64,000 bases of DNA from an uncultured Phocaeicola sp. Its GTDB lineage: Bacteria; Bacteroidota; Bacteroidia; Bacteroidales; Bacteroidaceae. This document shows positions 52,137 to 60,221 of this stretch, in pieces. The stretch is from NCBI GenBank assembly GCA_947581855.1, contig CANPVZ010000014.1:44564-108563 (forward strand), written 5' to 3'. The notes below the pieces were generated by a model that made no database searches, was not told the origin of the DNA, and saw nothing but the letters and a program-made list of their open reading frames with translations. The stretch's first letter is position 1; each line of letters starts with the position of its first letter. Both the position numbers and the translations under genes were made by a program.

Positions 52137-53489
52137 ATGAAGAAAAATGTATTATTTGTAATGACGTTATTGGCAATATCATGTATGGCAATGGCGCAGT
52201 TACCGGCATTTCCCGGAGCAGAGGGATGGGGTATGAATTCAAAAGGCGGACGAGGTGGAATCGTCCTGGCAGTAACCAATTTAAACGATAGCGGTCCTGG
52301 AAGTCTGCGGGAAGCTATCATGAATCCCAATCCCAGAATTATTATCTTTAATGTGGCGGGAACAATTGAGTTGAAGTCAGGTTTGAGTATTGAATCTCCG
52401 TTTATAACCATTGCGGGGCAAACGGCTCCCGGTGAAGGTATCTGCCTTAAAAACTTTCCTTTGCAGATACGGAATACCCACGATGTAATTGTACGGGGTA
52501 TCAGAGTGCGTCCCGGTACCGGATCCGGATTGAAAGGTTCGGAAATTGACGGCATCGGAGTCTCTAATTCTGAAAATGTAATGGTAGACCATTGCGTTGT
52601 TAGTTGGTCGTGTGACGAAGGTATCAATACATGGCATCGTGCCCGGAATGTTACTTTTCAATGGTGTGTAATGAGTGAAGCGTTGAATAAAGCCGTTCAT
52701 GAAAAGGGTGCTCATGGTTTTGCCGCTTCCATCGGCGGTTACAAATGTTCATTTCATCATAATATTTTGGCTAATTGTGCCGGGCGGAATCCGAGCATAG
52801 GCGGTAATGATCAAAACCATACTCTTTGGCTGGATTTTCGTAATTGTGTGATCTCTAACTGGGAACATCGGACCTGTGACGGGAAACCTCTTTCTGTAAA
52901 TTTGGTGAATAATTATTATAAGCCGGGACCTGCTACGAAAGAAGAGGTAAAGAGACGTATAGCGAAGATCGATAATGCTGAAAAACTCGGATTCTCCGGA
53001 ATGTGGTATATCGATGGGAATGTAATAGAAGGATATCCTGAAATCTCGGCAAATAATTGGAATGGAGGCGTGGATTTTGAAGAAGGTTCTTCTATGGAAA
53101 AGAATCGTAAGAAAGAACCTTTTAAAGTGGCGGCGGTAACTACTCAGTCGGCAAAAGATGCCTATAAACTGGTATTGGAATATGCCGGTTGTTATCCTTA
53201 TAGAGATACCCAGGAAAAGCGGATTATCAGGCAGATTCGGACAGGTGAATACTCTTGTACCCCTAACGGTATTATTGATAAGGTGGAGCAAGCGGGAGGC
53301 TGGCCGGTTTTAAAGAGCGGACAGAAGCCTGTTGATACCGATAAAGACGGAATACCGGACGAGTGGGAGAAACAGAACGGTTTGAATCCGGACGATTCTA
53401 AGGATGCCGTACAAATAGCAGCTAATGGCTATATGAATATTGAAAATTACGTGAATAGTCTCCTTCCGGATATTTATCAGACAAAATAA
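52137..53489 (+). CDS. secreted pectate lyase (PL1-like)
   Basis: A 450-residue secreted enzyme with a signal peptide ending MAMAQ (about residue 21). It has the right-handed beta-helix of the pectate lyase family: FPGAEGWGMNSKGGRGG near the start, GPGSLREAI, then TIAGQTAPGEGICLKNFPL, then a VMVDHCVVSWSCDEG strand and a CSFHHNILANCAGRNP strand. The C-terminus carries a calcium-type motif, DTDKDGIPDEWEKQNGLNPD, as in thrombospondin type 3 repeats. The frame is open to 52098, but ATG at 52137 starts the signal peptide. No SusC/SusD or other carbohydrate genes are near, so it is an isolated enzyme gene. Confidence 0.88.
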   Translation: MKKNVLFVMTLLAISCMAMAQLPAFPGAEGWGMNSKGGRGGIVLAVTNLNDSGPGSLREAIMNPNPRIIIFNVAGTIELKSGLSIESPFITIAGQTAPGEGICLKNFPLQIRNTHDVIVRGIRVRPGTGSGLKGSEIDGIGVSNSENVMVDHCVVSWSCDEGINTWHRARNVTFQWCVMSEALNKAVHEKGAHGFAASIGGYKCSFHHNILANCAGRNPSIGGNDQNHTLWLDFRNCVISNWEHRTCDGKPLSVNLVNNYYKPGPATKEEVKRRIAKIDNAEKLGFSGMWYIDGNVIEGYPEISANNWNGGVDFEEGSSMEKNRKKEPFKVAAVTTQSAKDAYKLVLEYAGCYPYRDTQEKRIIRQIRTGEYSCTPNGIIDKVEQAGGWPVLKSGQKPVDTDKDGIPDEWEKQNGLNPDDSKDAVQIAANGYMNIENYVNSLLPDIYQTK

Positions 53490-53613
53490 TTGCCGAAAAT
53501 CGCCTGTTGCATGATAAGTTAATTGCCGCCACGTGGAGTGTTATTTTCATAAGGAATACGATGAGTAGAGGGAAAGTTTTATTCTATATTTCTCCGTCTT
53601 GTTATTTTTTGTA

Positions 53614-53621
53614 TACCTTTG
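53614..53621 (+). promoter_or_regulatory. -7 promoter element before the nucleotidyltransferase gene
   Basis: TACCTTTG fits TAnnTTTG exactly and lies about 51 bp before the ATG at 53673. Confidence 0.4.
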
Positions 53622-53672
53622 CCACTGATATGAGAATCTGAAGTAATAAAACTTTTTAAATAAAATAAAAAT

Positions 53673-54578
53673 ATGAAACCTACATTATTTGTATTAGCTG
53701 CCGGGATGGGAAGCCGTTATGGCGGTTTAAAGCAACTGGACGGACTGGGCCCTAACGGTGAAACCATTATGGATTATTCAGTATTTGATGCCATTCGTGG
53801 TGGGTTCGGCAAGATTGTATTTGTTATCCGTAAAGATTTTGAGAAGGACTTTCGTGAAAAAATACTTAGTAAATACGAGAATCATATTCCGGTGGAGGTG
53901 GTTTTCCAATCTTTGGATAAGCTGCCCGCAGGCTTTACTTGTCCCGAGGGACGCGTGAAACCTTGGGGAACCAATCATGCCGTGTTGATGGGTAAGGATG
54001 TTATTAAAGAACCGTTTGCCGTAATCAATGCCGATGATTTTTACGGACGCGACAGTTTTGCCGTATTGGGGAAATTCTTGAACGAGTTGCCTCAAGGAGC
54101 AAAAAACACCTATTGCATGGTAGGTTTCCGTGTAGGGAATACTCTGTCGGAAAGCGGGACTGTAGCGCGCGGAATATGCAGTACGGATGATAGCGGTTGC
54201 TTGACAACGGTTGTGGAACGTACCGAAATTATGCGTGTAAACGGTCCGGTATGTTATAAAGACGAGAAGGCAGAATGGGTAGCAATTGATGACAATACAC
54301 CCGTATCTATGAATATGTGGGGATTCACTCCCGATTACTTTAATTATTCCGAAGAATATTTCATAGAGTTCCTTAAGGCAAATCAGGAAAACTTGAAAGC
54401 GGAATATTTTATACCTTTGATGGTGAATAAACTGATAACCGAAGGCACGGCTACCGTGAAAGTGTTGGATACGGTTAGCAAATGGTTCGGTGTGACTTAT
54501 GCCGCCGATCGCCAGGGTGTTGTCGATAAGATTCAGTCATTAATTGATGCAGGCGAATATCCGGCAAAACTCTTTTAA
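53673..54578 (+). CDS. sugar-phosphate nucleotidyltransferase family protein
   Basis: A 301-residue GT-A fold protein with the nucleotide-binding motif LAAGMGSRYGGLKQLDGLGP at residues 7-26, the metal-binding NADDFYGRDSF near residue 113, and MVGFRVGNTLSESGTVARG. It would join a sugar phosphate with an NTP to make an NDP-sugar; the sugar cannot be named. It lacks a left-handed helix domain. It is followed 4 bp later by the serine dehydratase gene, so the two are one transcript despite unrelated functions. Confidence 0.82.
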   Translation: MKPTLFVLAAGMGSRYGGLKQLDGLGPNGETIMDYSVFDAIRGGFGKIVFVIRKDFEKDFREKILSKYENHIPVEVVFQSLDKLPAGFTCPEGRVKPWGTNHAVLMGKDVIKEPFAVINADDFYGRDSFAVLGKFLNELPQGAKNTYCMVGFRVGNTLSESGTVARGICSTDDSGCLTTVVERTEIMRVNGPVCYKDEKAEWVAIDDNTPVSMNMWGFTPDYFNYSEEYFIEFLKANQENLKAEYFIPLMVNKLITEGTATVKVLDTVSKWFGVTYAADRQGVVDKIQSLIDAGEYPAKLF

Positions 54579-54582
54579 GTAA

Positions 54583-55788
54583 ATGCAAAGTATCCGTGAA
54601 ATATACCGCATCGGGATCGGCCCATCGAGCAGTCATACGATGGGCCCCCGTAAAGCGGCGGAGATTTTTTTGCAACGTCATCCCGAAGCCGCTTCTTTTG
54701 AAGTTACCTTATATGGTAGTTTGGCGGCTACAGGTAAAGGCCACATGACGGATATAGCTATTCTCGATACACTTACTCCTCAGGCTCCCGTTAAACTCAT
54801 CTGGGAACCAAAGATTTTCTTACCTTTTCATCCTAACGGAATGTTGTTCAAATCGTTGGATGCCCATGGAAAGGTGACAGACAAGTGGAAAGTTTACAGT
54901 ATTGGAGGCGGGGCTTTGGTTGAAGAAGGGAAGAAAGAACAGCCTTCGGCGGAGATTTATCATATGAAGAGTATGAGCCGTATTCTTTACTGGTGTGAAC
55001 ACAGTGGCAAAAACTATTGGGAGTACGTAAAAGAAAATGAAGATTCAGATATTTGGGATTATCTGGCCGAGGTGTGGTGTACCATGCGCGAGGCTGTGGA
55101 GCGTGGTTTGGAAGAAGAAGGAGTGTTACCCGGACCGTTGAATTTAAGACGTAAGGCAGCTTCTTACTATATTCGTGCCACAGGCTATAAAGATTCTCTT
55201 CGTACCAGAGGATTGGTATTTGCGTACGCTTTGGCTGTAAGCGAAGAAAATGCTTCGGGCGGGAAGATAGTTACTGCACCTACATGTGGCTCTTGCGGAG
55301 TGGTGCCGGCCGTACTATATCATCTTCAAAAGAGCCGTAATTTCTCAGATACTCGTATTTTGCGTGCGTTGGCTACAGCCGGGCTGGTAGGTAACATTGT
55401 TAAAACCAATGCTTCTATTTCTGGTGCCGAGGTAGGATGCCAGGGCGAAGTAGGAGTAGCATGCGCTATGGCCTCGGCGGCGGCAAATCAGCTGTTCGGC
55501 GGAAGCCCGGCGCAAATAGAATATGCTGCCGAAATGGGGTTGGAACATCATTTGGGTATGACTTGTGATCCTGTTTGCGGTTTAGTGCAGATACCTTGTA
55601 TCGAACGGAATGCTTATGCGGCGGCCCGGGCCTTGGATGCTAATATCTTTTCTACCTATACAGATGGTACGCACCGGGTATCTTTCGATAAAGTAGTGGA
55701 AGTAATGAAGCAAACCGGTCATGATTTACCCTCACTCTATAAAGAGACTGGTGAAGGCGGATTGGCTAAGGATTACAAACAAATGTAA
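54583..55788 (+). CDS. sdaA: L-serine ammonia-lyase, iron-sulfur type
   Basis: It deaminates L-serine to pyruvate and ammonia with a [4Fe-4S] cluster. The 401-residue protein is the single-chain form. The beta domain (about residues 1-150) has IGIGPSSSHTMGPRKAAE. The alpha domain (about 165-400) has APTCGSCGVVPAVLYHLQ, then GAEVGCQGEVGVACAMASAA, then MTCDPVCGLVQIPCIERN, with the cluster cysteines spread over these motifs. The length is a little short of the E. coli enzyme (about 454 residues). The start lies 4 bp after the nucleotidyltransferase stop. Confidence 0.93.
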   Translation: MQSIREIYRIGIGPSSSHTMGPRKAAEIFLQRHPEAASFEVTLYGSLAATGKGHMTDIAILDTLTPQAPVKLIWEPKIFLPFHPNGMLFKSLDAHGKVTDKWKVYSIGGGALVEEGKKEQPSAEIYHMKSMSRILYWCEHSGKNYWEYVKENEDSDIWDYLAEVWCTMREAVERGLEEEGVLPGPLNLRRKAASYYIRATGYKDSLRTRGLVFAYALAVSEENASGGKIVTAPTCGSCGVVPAVLYHLQKSRNFSDTRILRALATAGLVGNIVKTNASISGAEVGCQGEVGVACAMASAAANQLFGGSPAQIEYAAEMGLEHHLGMTCDPVCGLVQIPCIERNAYAAARALDANIFSTYTDGTHRVSFDKVVEVMKQTGHDLPSLYKETGEGGLAKDYKQM

Positions 55789-55850
55789 TAGGTGATAAAT
55801 AGCCTGAATGGTTATTATTAGCGGTTATTGGCTTTTAAATTATAATAGAC

Positions 55851-56825
55851 ATGGACGAATCTTCAAGAAAGTGGAAAAGTCGGTTCCTGTCTTCCAGTAT
55901 TCCTTTGGAATATGAGACGGCAAAGATTTTGAGTAATTTAGGACTTAGCGTTTCATACGATTATTCCTACTTCAGAAAAGAGGGAAATGAGAATAAAGAA
56001 TTTTCGGTAGATTTGAAGGGGCTTGGTTTTATTCCGTTAGACGATGAGAATGAGGTAGATGCTTGTGTAGAAATACTAGTGGAATGTAAATATCGTGAGG
56101 ACGGAAAGAAATGGTTCTTTCTGCCGGAAATAGCTGTTTCAGAAGTCTCCGAACGGACATCGGGGGATGCTGTACGTTCCATTACTTGTTTTTCAACTAA
56201 AGAAGTAAATAAAGAATCTATTTATGCCTTTGAGGATCAATTTGCTTTTTCACTTAAAGGTACCGAAATAAATTTTCATACCGGTGATGTTTTTGATAAA
56301 GATTTACGGCATGGTATTTTGCAATTAAAATACGCTATGCCATATTTGCTATCATCCGCTATATCGAATAATCTGTCTTGGCATTTGGAAGACGCAATAC
56401 CTCATTTTATTTTTCCCATATTGGTGACGAATGCTGAGTTATATCTATTAAAAGAAGAATTTTCTATCGAACGGCTCAAGAAATGTGAGGATATAGAGGA
56501 AATAGCGGATAAAGTTCCTTATTTAACTTATTTCTCGGACTATAGTCCTGATTTTGCGGAGCATCATAAACGAATATTCAGAAACTTTTATGATGATTTT
56601 AAAGAGAATGAATCTTTACTTTATTTTGAAAAGTATCAAGAGCAGAAAAAACATCCGGTATATGGCATATACGATTCTCCGATGAGGATGTGTGAAGAGC
56701 TCCAGTGTTCGTATCAAGGGATTATAAGAACCTATTACTCCCATTTTATAATATGCTCTGTCAGTCAGTTACAAGTCCTTTTGGAAGATTTTTTTGATAG
56801 TATAACGAAAGCTATATATCATTAG
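55851..56825 (+). CDS. orphan protein with PD-(D/E)XK nuclease-like N-terminus
   Basis: A 324-residue soluble protein I do not recognise as a named family. Residues 18-82 fit the PD-(D/E)XK pattern. A first helix LEYETAKILSNLGLSV carries Glu20 or Glu22, then Asp54 lies in EFSVDLKG, then a hydrophobic strand ends in Glu78-Cys79-Lys80 (ILVECKYRE). The remaining 240 residues are mixed alpha-beta without clear motifs. A restriction-type nuclease or a nuclease-derived defence protein is a reasonable inference. It stands alone, with ordinary low-G+C composition, between sdaA and a terminator. No methylase or helicase gene is adjacent. Confidence 0.6.
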   Translation: MDESSRKWKSRFLSSSIPLEYETAKILSNLGLSVSYDYSYFRKEGNENKEFSVDLKGLGFIPLDDENEVDACVEILVECKYREDGKKWFFLPEIAVSEVSERTSGDAVRSITCFSTKEVNKESIYAFEDQFAFSLKGTEINFHTGDVFDKDLRHGILQLKYAMPYLLSSAISNNLSWHLEDAIPHFIFPILVTNAELYLLKEEFSIERLKKCEDIEEIADKVPYLTYFSDYSPDFAEHHKRIFRNFYDDFKENESLLYFEKYQEQKKHPVYGIYDSPMRMCEELQCSYQGIIRTYYSHFIICSVSQLQVLLEDFFDSITKAIYH

Positions 56826-57064
56826 TCGTATTTATATATTCGGTATGAACAATGTATTAGCCTCTTTATACAAGATTTTCCGTATGCTCGGGGCTATTTG
56901 ATACCGAATATTTTATAAAATATTCGGGCTGTTACAGCTAGGCACTGTAGAAAAATACGGTCGAGTAGGGACATGAATTTGCTCATTGTTATTTTTATAT
57001 AGAGGCAAAGGAAAGCAATATATTACAAATTGCCAAATTATTTTCTTTGGGTGAAGAATACCAC
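56826..57064. other. intergenic region with inverted repeats, no gene
   Basis: Part of the 309-bp gap after the nuclease-like gene. CCGAATATTTTA with its exact reverse complement makes a perfect 24-bp palindrome at 56904-56927. TATTCGGTAT (56837-56846) is the reverse complement of ATACCGAATA (56901-56910), so the same sequence occurs in inverted copies about 54 bp apart. No open frame is supported. Confidence 0.6.
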
Positions 57065-57105
57065 AAAAAGGCTGCTTCATTGTTCTATGCAGAAGCAGCC
57101 TTTTT
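57065..57105. terminator. bidirectional terminator
   Basis: AAAAAGGCTGCTTC (57065-57078) pairs perfectly with GAAGCAGCCTTTTT (57092-57105) around a 13-nt loop, with T runs on both strands. It serves the convergent nuclease-like and M48 peptidase genes. Confidence 0.85.
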
Positions 57106-57134
57106 CTTTGATCATTCTTTTTGGTTTGTGTTAC

Positions 57135-57938
57135 TTATTTATATCCTTCGGGCTTTTCTATATTATCATTTGTAGCGCGTTCTTCCATGCGTTGAATACG
57201 TGCATCCAAATCAGGGTGGGTAGAAAACAGTTGGTTCAGTTTATTGTTTTTCTTTGCTCCGGCCTCCTCTTGTAGTTGTTTCAATTTTTTGAAAGATAAA
57301 GCCATTGACCAAGGATTCTTTCCGCATTTCTTCAAGAACTCATATCCGTAATCGTCGGCGGCACGTTCTTGTTTTTGGGAATATGTCGAATTTACAAGAG
57401 CTTCTCCAAGCTCACCTAATTGTGAGTCGGTTAGAGCAGCCGTTTTTCCTCCTTGTGAAGAGATACCGTCTTTTAAAGCCGACGTCAGCAAAGCCGTACG
57501 AAAACCATTTTTCGAGTCTCTATGAGCGACATGCCCTATTTCATGTCCTATAACTCCTAGAAGCTCTTCATCACTCATGATATCCATCAGGGATGAAAAG
57601 ACACGTACGCTTCCGTCGGCACAGGCAAAGGCATTCACATCAATAACATGATAGACCTTAAAATTCAAAGGAATTCCTTCAGCGTCGGTTAATCCTTCTG
57701 TTAATTTGTTTAACCGGATTGTATATTCGTTGTCATCGGCGCACACCGGATTGTGTTTGTCCATCCAATCGATATATTCTTTCACGTATTCGGTCATTTG
57801 TTCGTCTGTGAGTGTAACCGCCTTTACGGCACTCGTGGCGCCTTTAATCGCTTTTTTAAGATTGAACTGTGCTGAACAGGGAACTGCGCTTAGCAGACAT
57901 GTTAGGGCAATCACCCAATTAAATAATGTTTTTTTCAT
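57135..57938 (-). CDS. M48 family metallopeptidase
   Basis: A 267-residue exported zinc peptidase. A signal peptide (about residues 1-23, ending CSAQ) is followed by the M48 domain with the zinc motif HEIGH at 132-136 (GVIGHEIGHVAHRDS). The third-ligand Glu is in QERAADDYGYEFL. It resembles the LoiP/YggG type of periplasmic or membrane-bound quality-control peptidases. The open frame reaches 58043, but the ATG at 57938 starts the signal peptide, and the -7 box at 57973-57980 lies within the discarded extension. Confidence 0.9.
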   Translation of the reverse strand: MKKTLFNWVIALTCLLSAVPCSAQFNLKKAIKGATSAVKAVTLTDEQMTEYVKEYIDWMDKHNPVCADDNEYTIRLNKLTEGLTDAEGIPLNFKVYHVIDVNAFACADGSVRVFSSLMDIMSDEELLGVIGHEIGHVAHRDSKNGFRTALLTSALKDGISSQGGKTAALTDSQLGELGEALVNSTYSQKQERAADDYGYEFLKKCGKNPWSMALSFKKLKQLQEEAGAKKNNKLNQLFSTHPDLDARIQRMEERATNDNIEKPEGYK

Positions 57939-57972
57939 TGCTCTGGTGCATTTAGTGTTTATTTTTCGTCTG

Positions 57973-58003
57973 CAAAAGTAGAATTTCTTTTGGTTTGGAC
58001 AAG
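57973..58003 (-). promoter_or_regulatory. promoter of the M48 peptidase gene
   Basis: On the minus strand TACTTTTG (57980-57973) fits TAnnTTTG and CTTG (58003-58000) lies 19 nt upstream, near the -33 TTTG. The 57939-58251 gap holds this promoter and the one for the ABC-F gene and otherwise nothing I can support. Confidence 0.5.
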
Positions 58004-58190
58004 TATAAGATAAGGTAAAAATGATAAGATGGGTTTTATACACCGTATGTCGGACATATAGTAAAATATAAATAACTTTTTTAAGATCGGTTCGAGGCGG
58101 ACTGTGGGCTTATTAGGAGATATTGTGGAAAAAGAATGAATAATTTGTAAGAAACGTACAATGTATGAAATGGATAGAATACGAACTTTA

Positions 58191-58222
58191 GTTTTACAAA
58201 CCGAATAAATTACTTATTTTTG
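58191..58222 (+). promoter_or_regulatory. promoter of the ABC-F gene
   Basis: TATTTTTG (58215-58222) fits TAnnTTTG, with GTTT (58191-58194) 20 nt upstream. Transcription would start near 58229, so a TTG codon at 58228 cannot be the translation start. The GTG at 58252 can. Confidence 0.5.
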
Positions 58223-58251
58223 CACAATTGATTAGATTAGATTATAAAAAG

Positions 58252-60201
58252 GTGATTTCAGTAGAAGGTTTACAGGTAGAGTTTGGAGCAACTCCTTTGT
58301 TTGAGGACGTTACATATGTCATCAATAAAAAAGACCGCATTGCTTTAGTTGGCAAGAATGGGGCGGGGAAATCGACCATGCTCAAAATATTAGCGGGATT
58401 ACAGGTTCCCACTGGAGGTCGTGTGTCCGTGCCCAAAGATACAACGATAGGTTATTTACCTCAGGTAATGGTTCTTAGCGATACGCATACGGTGATGGAA
58501 GAAGCCGAAAAAGCTTTTGAACATATCGCCGAGATGCAGGGAAACATAGAGAAGATGAATCAAGAGTTGTCAAAACGGACGGATTATGAATCGGAAAGTT
58601 ATCAGAAACTTATTGAGCAATTTTCTCATGAGAACGAACGTTTCCTCATGATGGGAGGCAGTAATTATAAAGCGGAAATTGAGCGGACGCTGATGGGGCT
58701 GGGGTTCCGGCGCAGCGATTTCGACCGTCCTACTTCAGAGTTCAGCGGAGGTTGGCGCATGCGTATCGAGTTGGCGAAGTTACTGTTACAGCGCCCCGAC
58801 GTATTGTTGCTTGATGAGCCGACCAACCATTTGGATATAGAGAGTATTCAATGGCTTGAGGGATTCTTGGCTGGTCATTGCAATGCGGTGGTACTGGTCA
58901 GTCACGACCGTGCGTTTATCAATAATGTGACCAATCGTACTATCGAAATCTCTTGCGGACGTATTTATGATTATAAAGTGCCCTATGACGAATATGTGGT
59001 GCTTCGTAAGGAGCGGCGCGAACAGCAATTGCGGGCTTATGAGAATCAACGCAAACAGATACAGGATACGGAGGAGTTTATCGAGCGGTTTCGTTATAAG
59101 GCAACCAAAGCCGTGCAAGTGCAAAGTCGTATCAAGCAATTGGAACGTATCGTTCCCATCGAAATAGACGAAGAAGATAATTCAGCGTTGAGGCTAAAGT
59201 TTCCTCCTGCCGTTCGGAGTGGCAATTATCCCGTCATAGCGGAAGAGGTAAAGAAAGCTTATGGCGATCATGTAGTGTTCGAACAGGTGACGCTTACCAT
59301 CAATCGCGGAGAGAAAGTGGCTTTTGTAGGAAAGAATGGCGAAGGTAAGTCTACATTGGTGAAATGTATTATGGGAGAGATTCCTTTTGAAGGAAAACTC
59401 ACCATCGGACATAATGTGCAGATAGGATACTTTGCCCAGAATCAGGCACAAATGCTGGATGAGAACTTGACGGTGTTCGATACTATCGACCGGGTGGCTA
59501 AAGGAGATATTCGTTTGAAGATACGAGATATCTTAGGAGCCTTCATGTTTGGAGGAGAAGCGTCGGATAAGAAGGTAAAAGTTCTTTCGGGAGGTGAACG
59601 CAGTCGTCTGGCCATGATTCGTTTGTTGCTCGAACCGGTGAATTTCCTCATTCTCGATGAGCCGACTAATCACCTGGATATGCGTTCGAAAGATGTATTG
59701 AAAGACGCCATACGCGATTTCGACGGTACGGTGGTTGTGGTCAGTCACGACCGTGAATTCTTGGATGGATTGGTGACAAAAGTATATGAGTTCGGAGGCG
59801 GTAAGGTAAAAGAACATTTAGGGGGTATTTACGATTTCTTACAAAAGAAAAAAATTGATTCGTTGAATGAATTACAACGGAGTACGCCGGTAAAACCCTC
59901 CGCACAGGAGTCGTTAAAATCGGCAACTCCCCTACAGGAATCCGACCCAAAGTTGAGTTACGAAGCACAGAAGGAGCAAGCCAGGAAAATACGTAAGATA
60001 GAAAAACTGGTGGCCGAATGTGAAAAGAAAATAGAAGACCTGGAAGCCGGTATCAGAAATTTGGAGCAACGGATGGCAACACCCGAAGGAGCTTCGGATA
60101 TGAACCTTTACGAACAGCATATCCGGATGAAAAAAGAACTGGATGATACTGTAGAAGAGTGGGAGAAAGCGTCAATGGAACTCGAAGAACTGAATTCTTA
60201 A
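58252..60201 (+). CDS. ABC-F family ATPase
   Basis: A 649-residue cytoplasmic ABC protein without membrane segments. Two ATPase domains are present. The first has Walker A GKNGAGKST, signature FSGGW and Walker B LLLDEPTNH. The second has GKNGEGKST, LSGGE and FLILDEPTNH. A linker between them contains the RFRYKATKAVQVQSRIKQLE helix, and a C-terminal coiled coil (about residues 575-649) follows. ABC-F proteins act on the ribosome in translation or antibiotic protection. I use GTG at 58252 (MISVEGLQVEFG), because the upstream TTG lies at the predicted transcription start. Confidence 0.92.
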   Translation: MISVEGLQVEFGATPLFEDVTYVINKKDRIALVGKNGAGKSTMLKILAGLQVPTGGRVSVPKDTTIGYLPQVMVLSDTHTVMEEAEKAFEHIAEMQGNIEKMNQELSKRTDYESESYQKLIEQFSHENERFLMMGGSNYKAEIERTLMGLGFRRSDFDRPTSEFSGGWRMRIELAKLLLQRPDVLLLDEPTNHLDIESIQWLEGFLAGHCNAVVLVSHDRAFINNVTNRTIEISCGRIYDYKVPYDEYVVLRKERREQQLRAYENQRKQIQDTEEFIERFRYKATKAVQVQSRIKQLERIVPIEIDEEDNSALRLKFPPAVRSGNYPVIAEEVKKAYGDHVVFEQVTLTINRGEKVAFVGKNGEGKSTLVKCIMGEIPFEGKLTIGHNVQIGYFAQNQAQMLDENLTVFDTIDRVAKGDIRLKIRDILGAFMFGGEASDKKVKVLSGGERSRLAMIRLLLEPVNFLILDEPTNHLDMRSKDVLKDAIRDFDGTVVVVSHDREFLDGLVTKVYEFGGGKVKEHLGGIYDFLQKKKIDSLNELQRSTPVKPSAQESLKSATPLQESDPKLSYEAQKEQARKIRKIEKLVAECEKKIEDLEAGIRNLEQRMATPEGASDMNLYEQHIRMKKELDDTVEEWEKASMELEELNS

Positions 60202-60221
60202 TCTAAATTATTAACATAACA

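Noticed and set aside
58228..58251. TTG start for the ABC-F gene.
   Set aside because: It coincides with the predicted transcription start 7 bp after the -7 box; GTG at 58252 gives the usual N-terminus.
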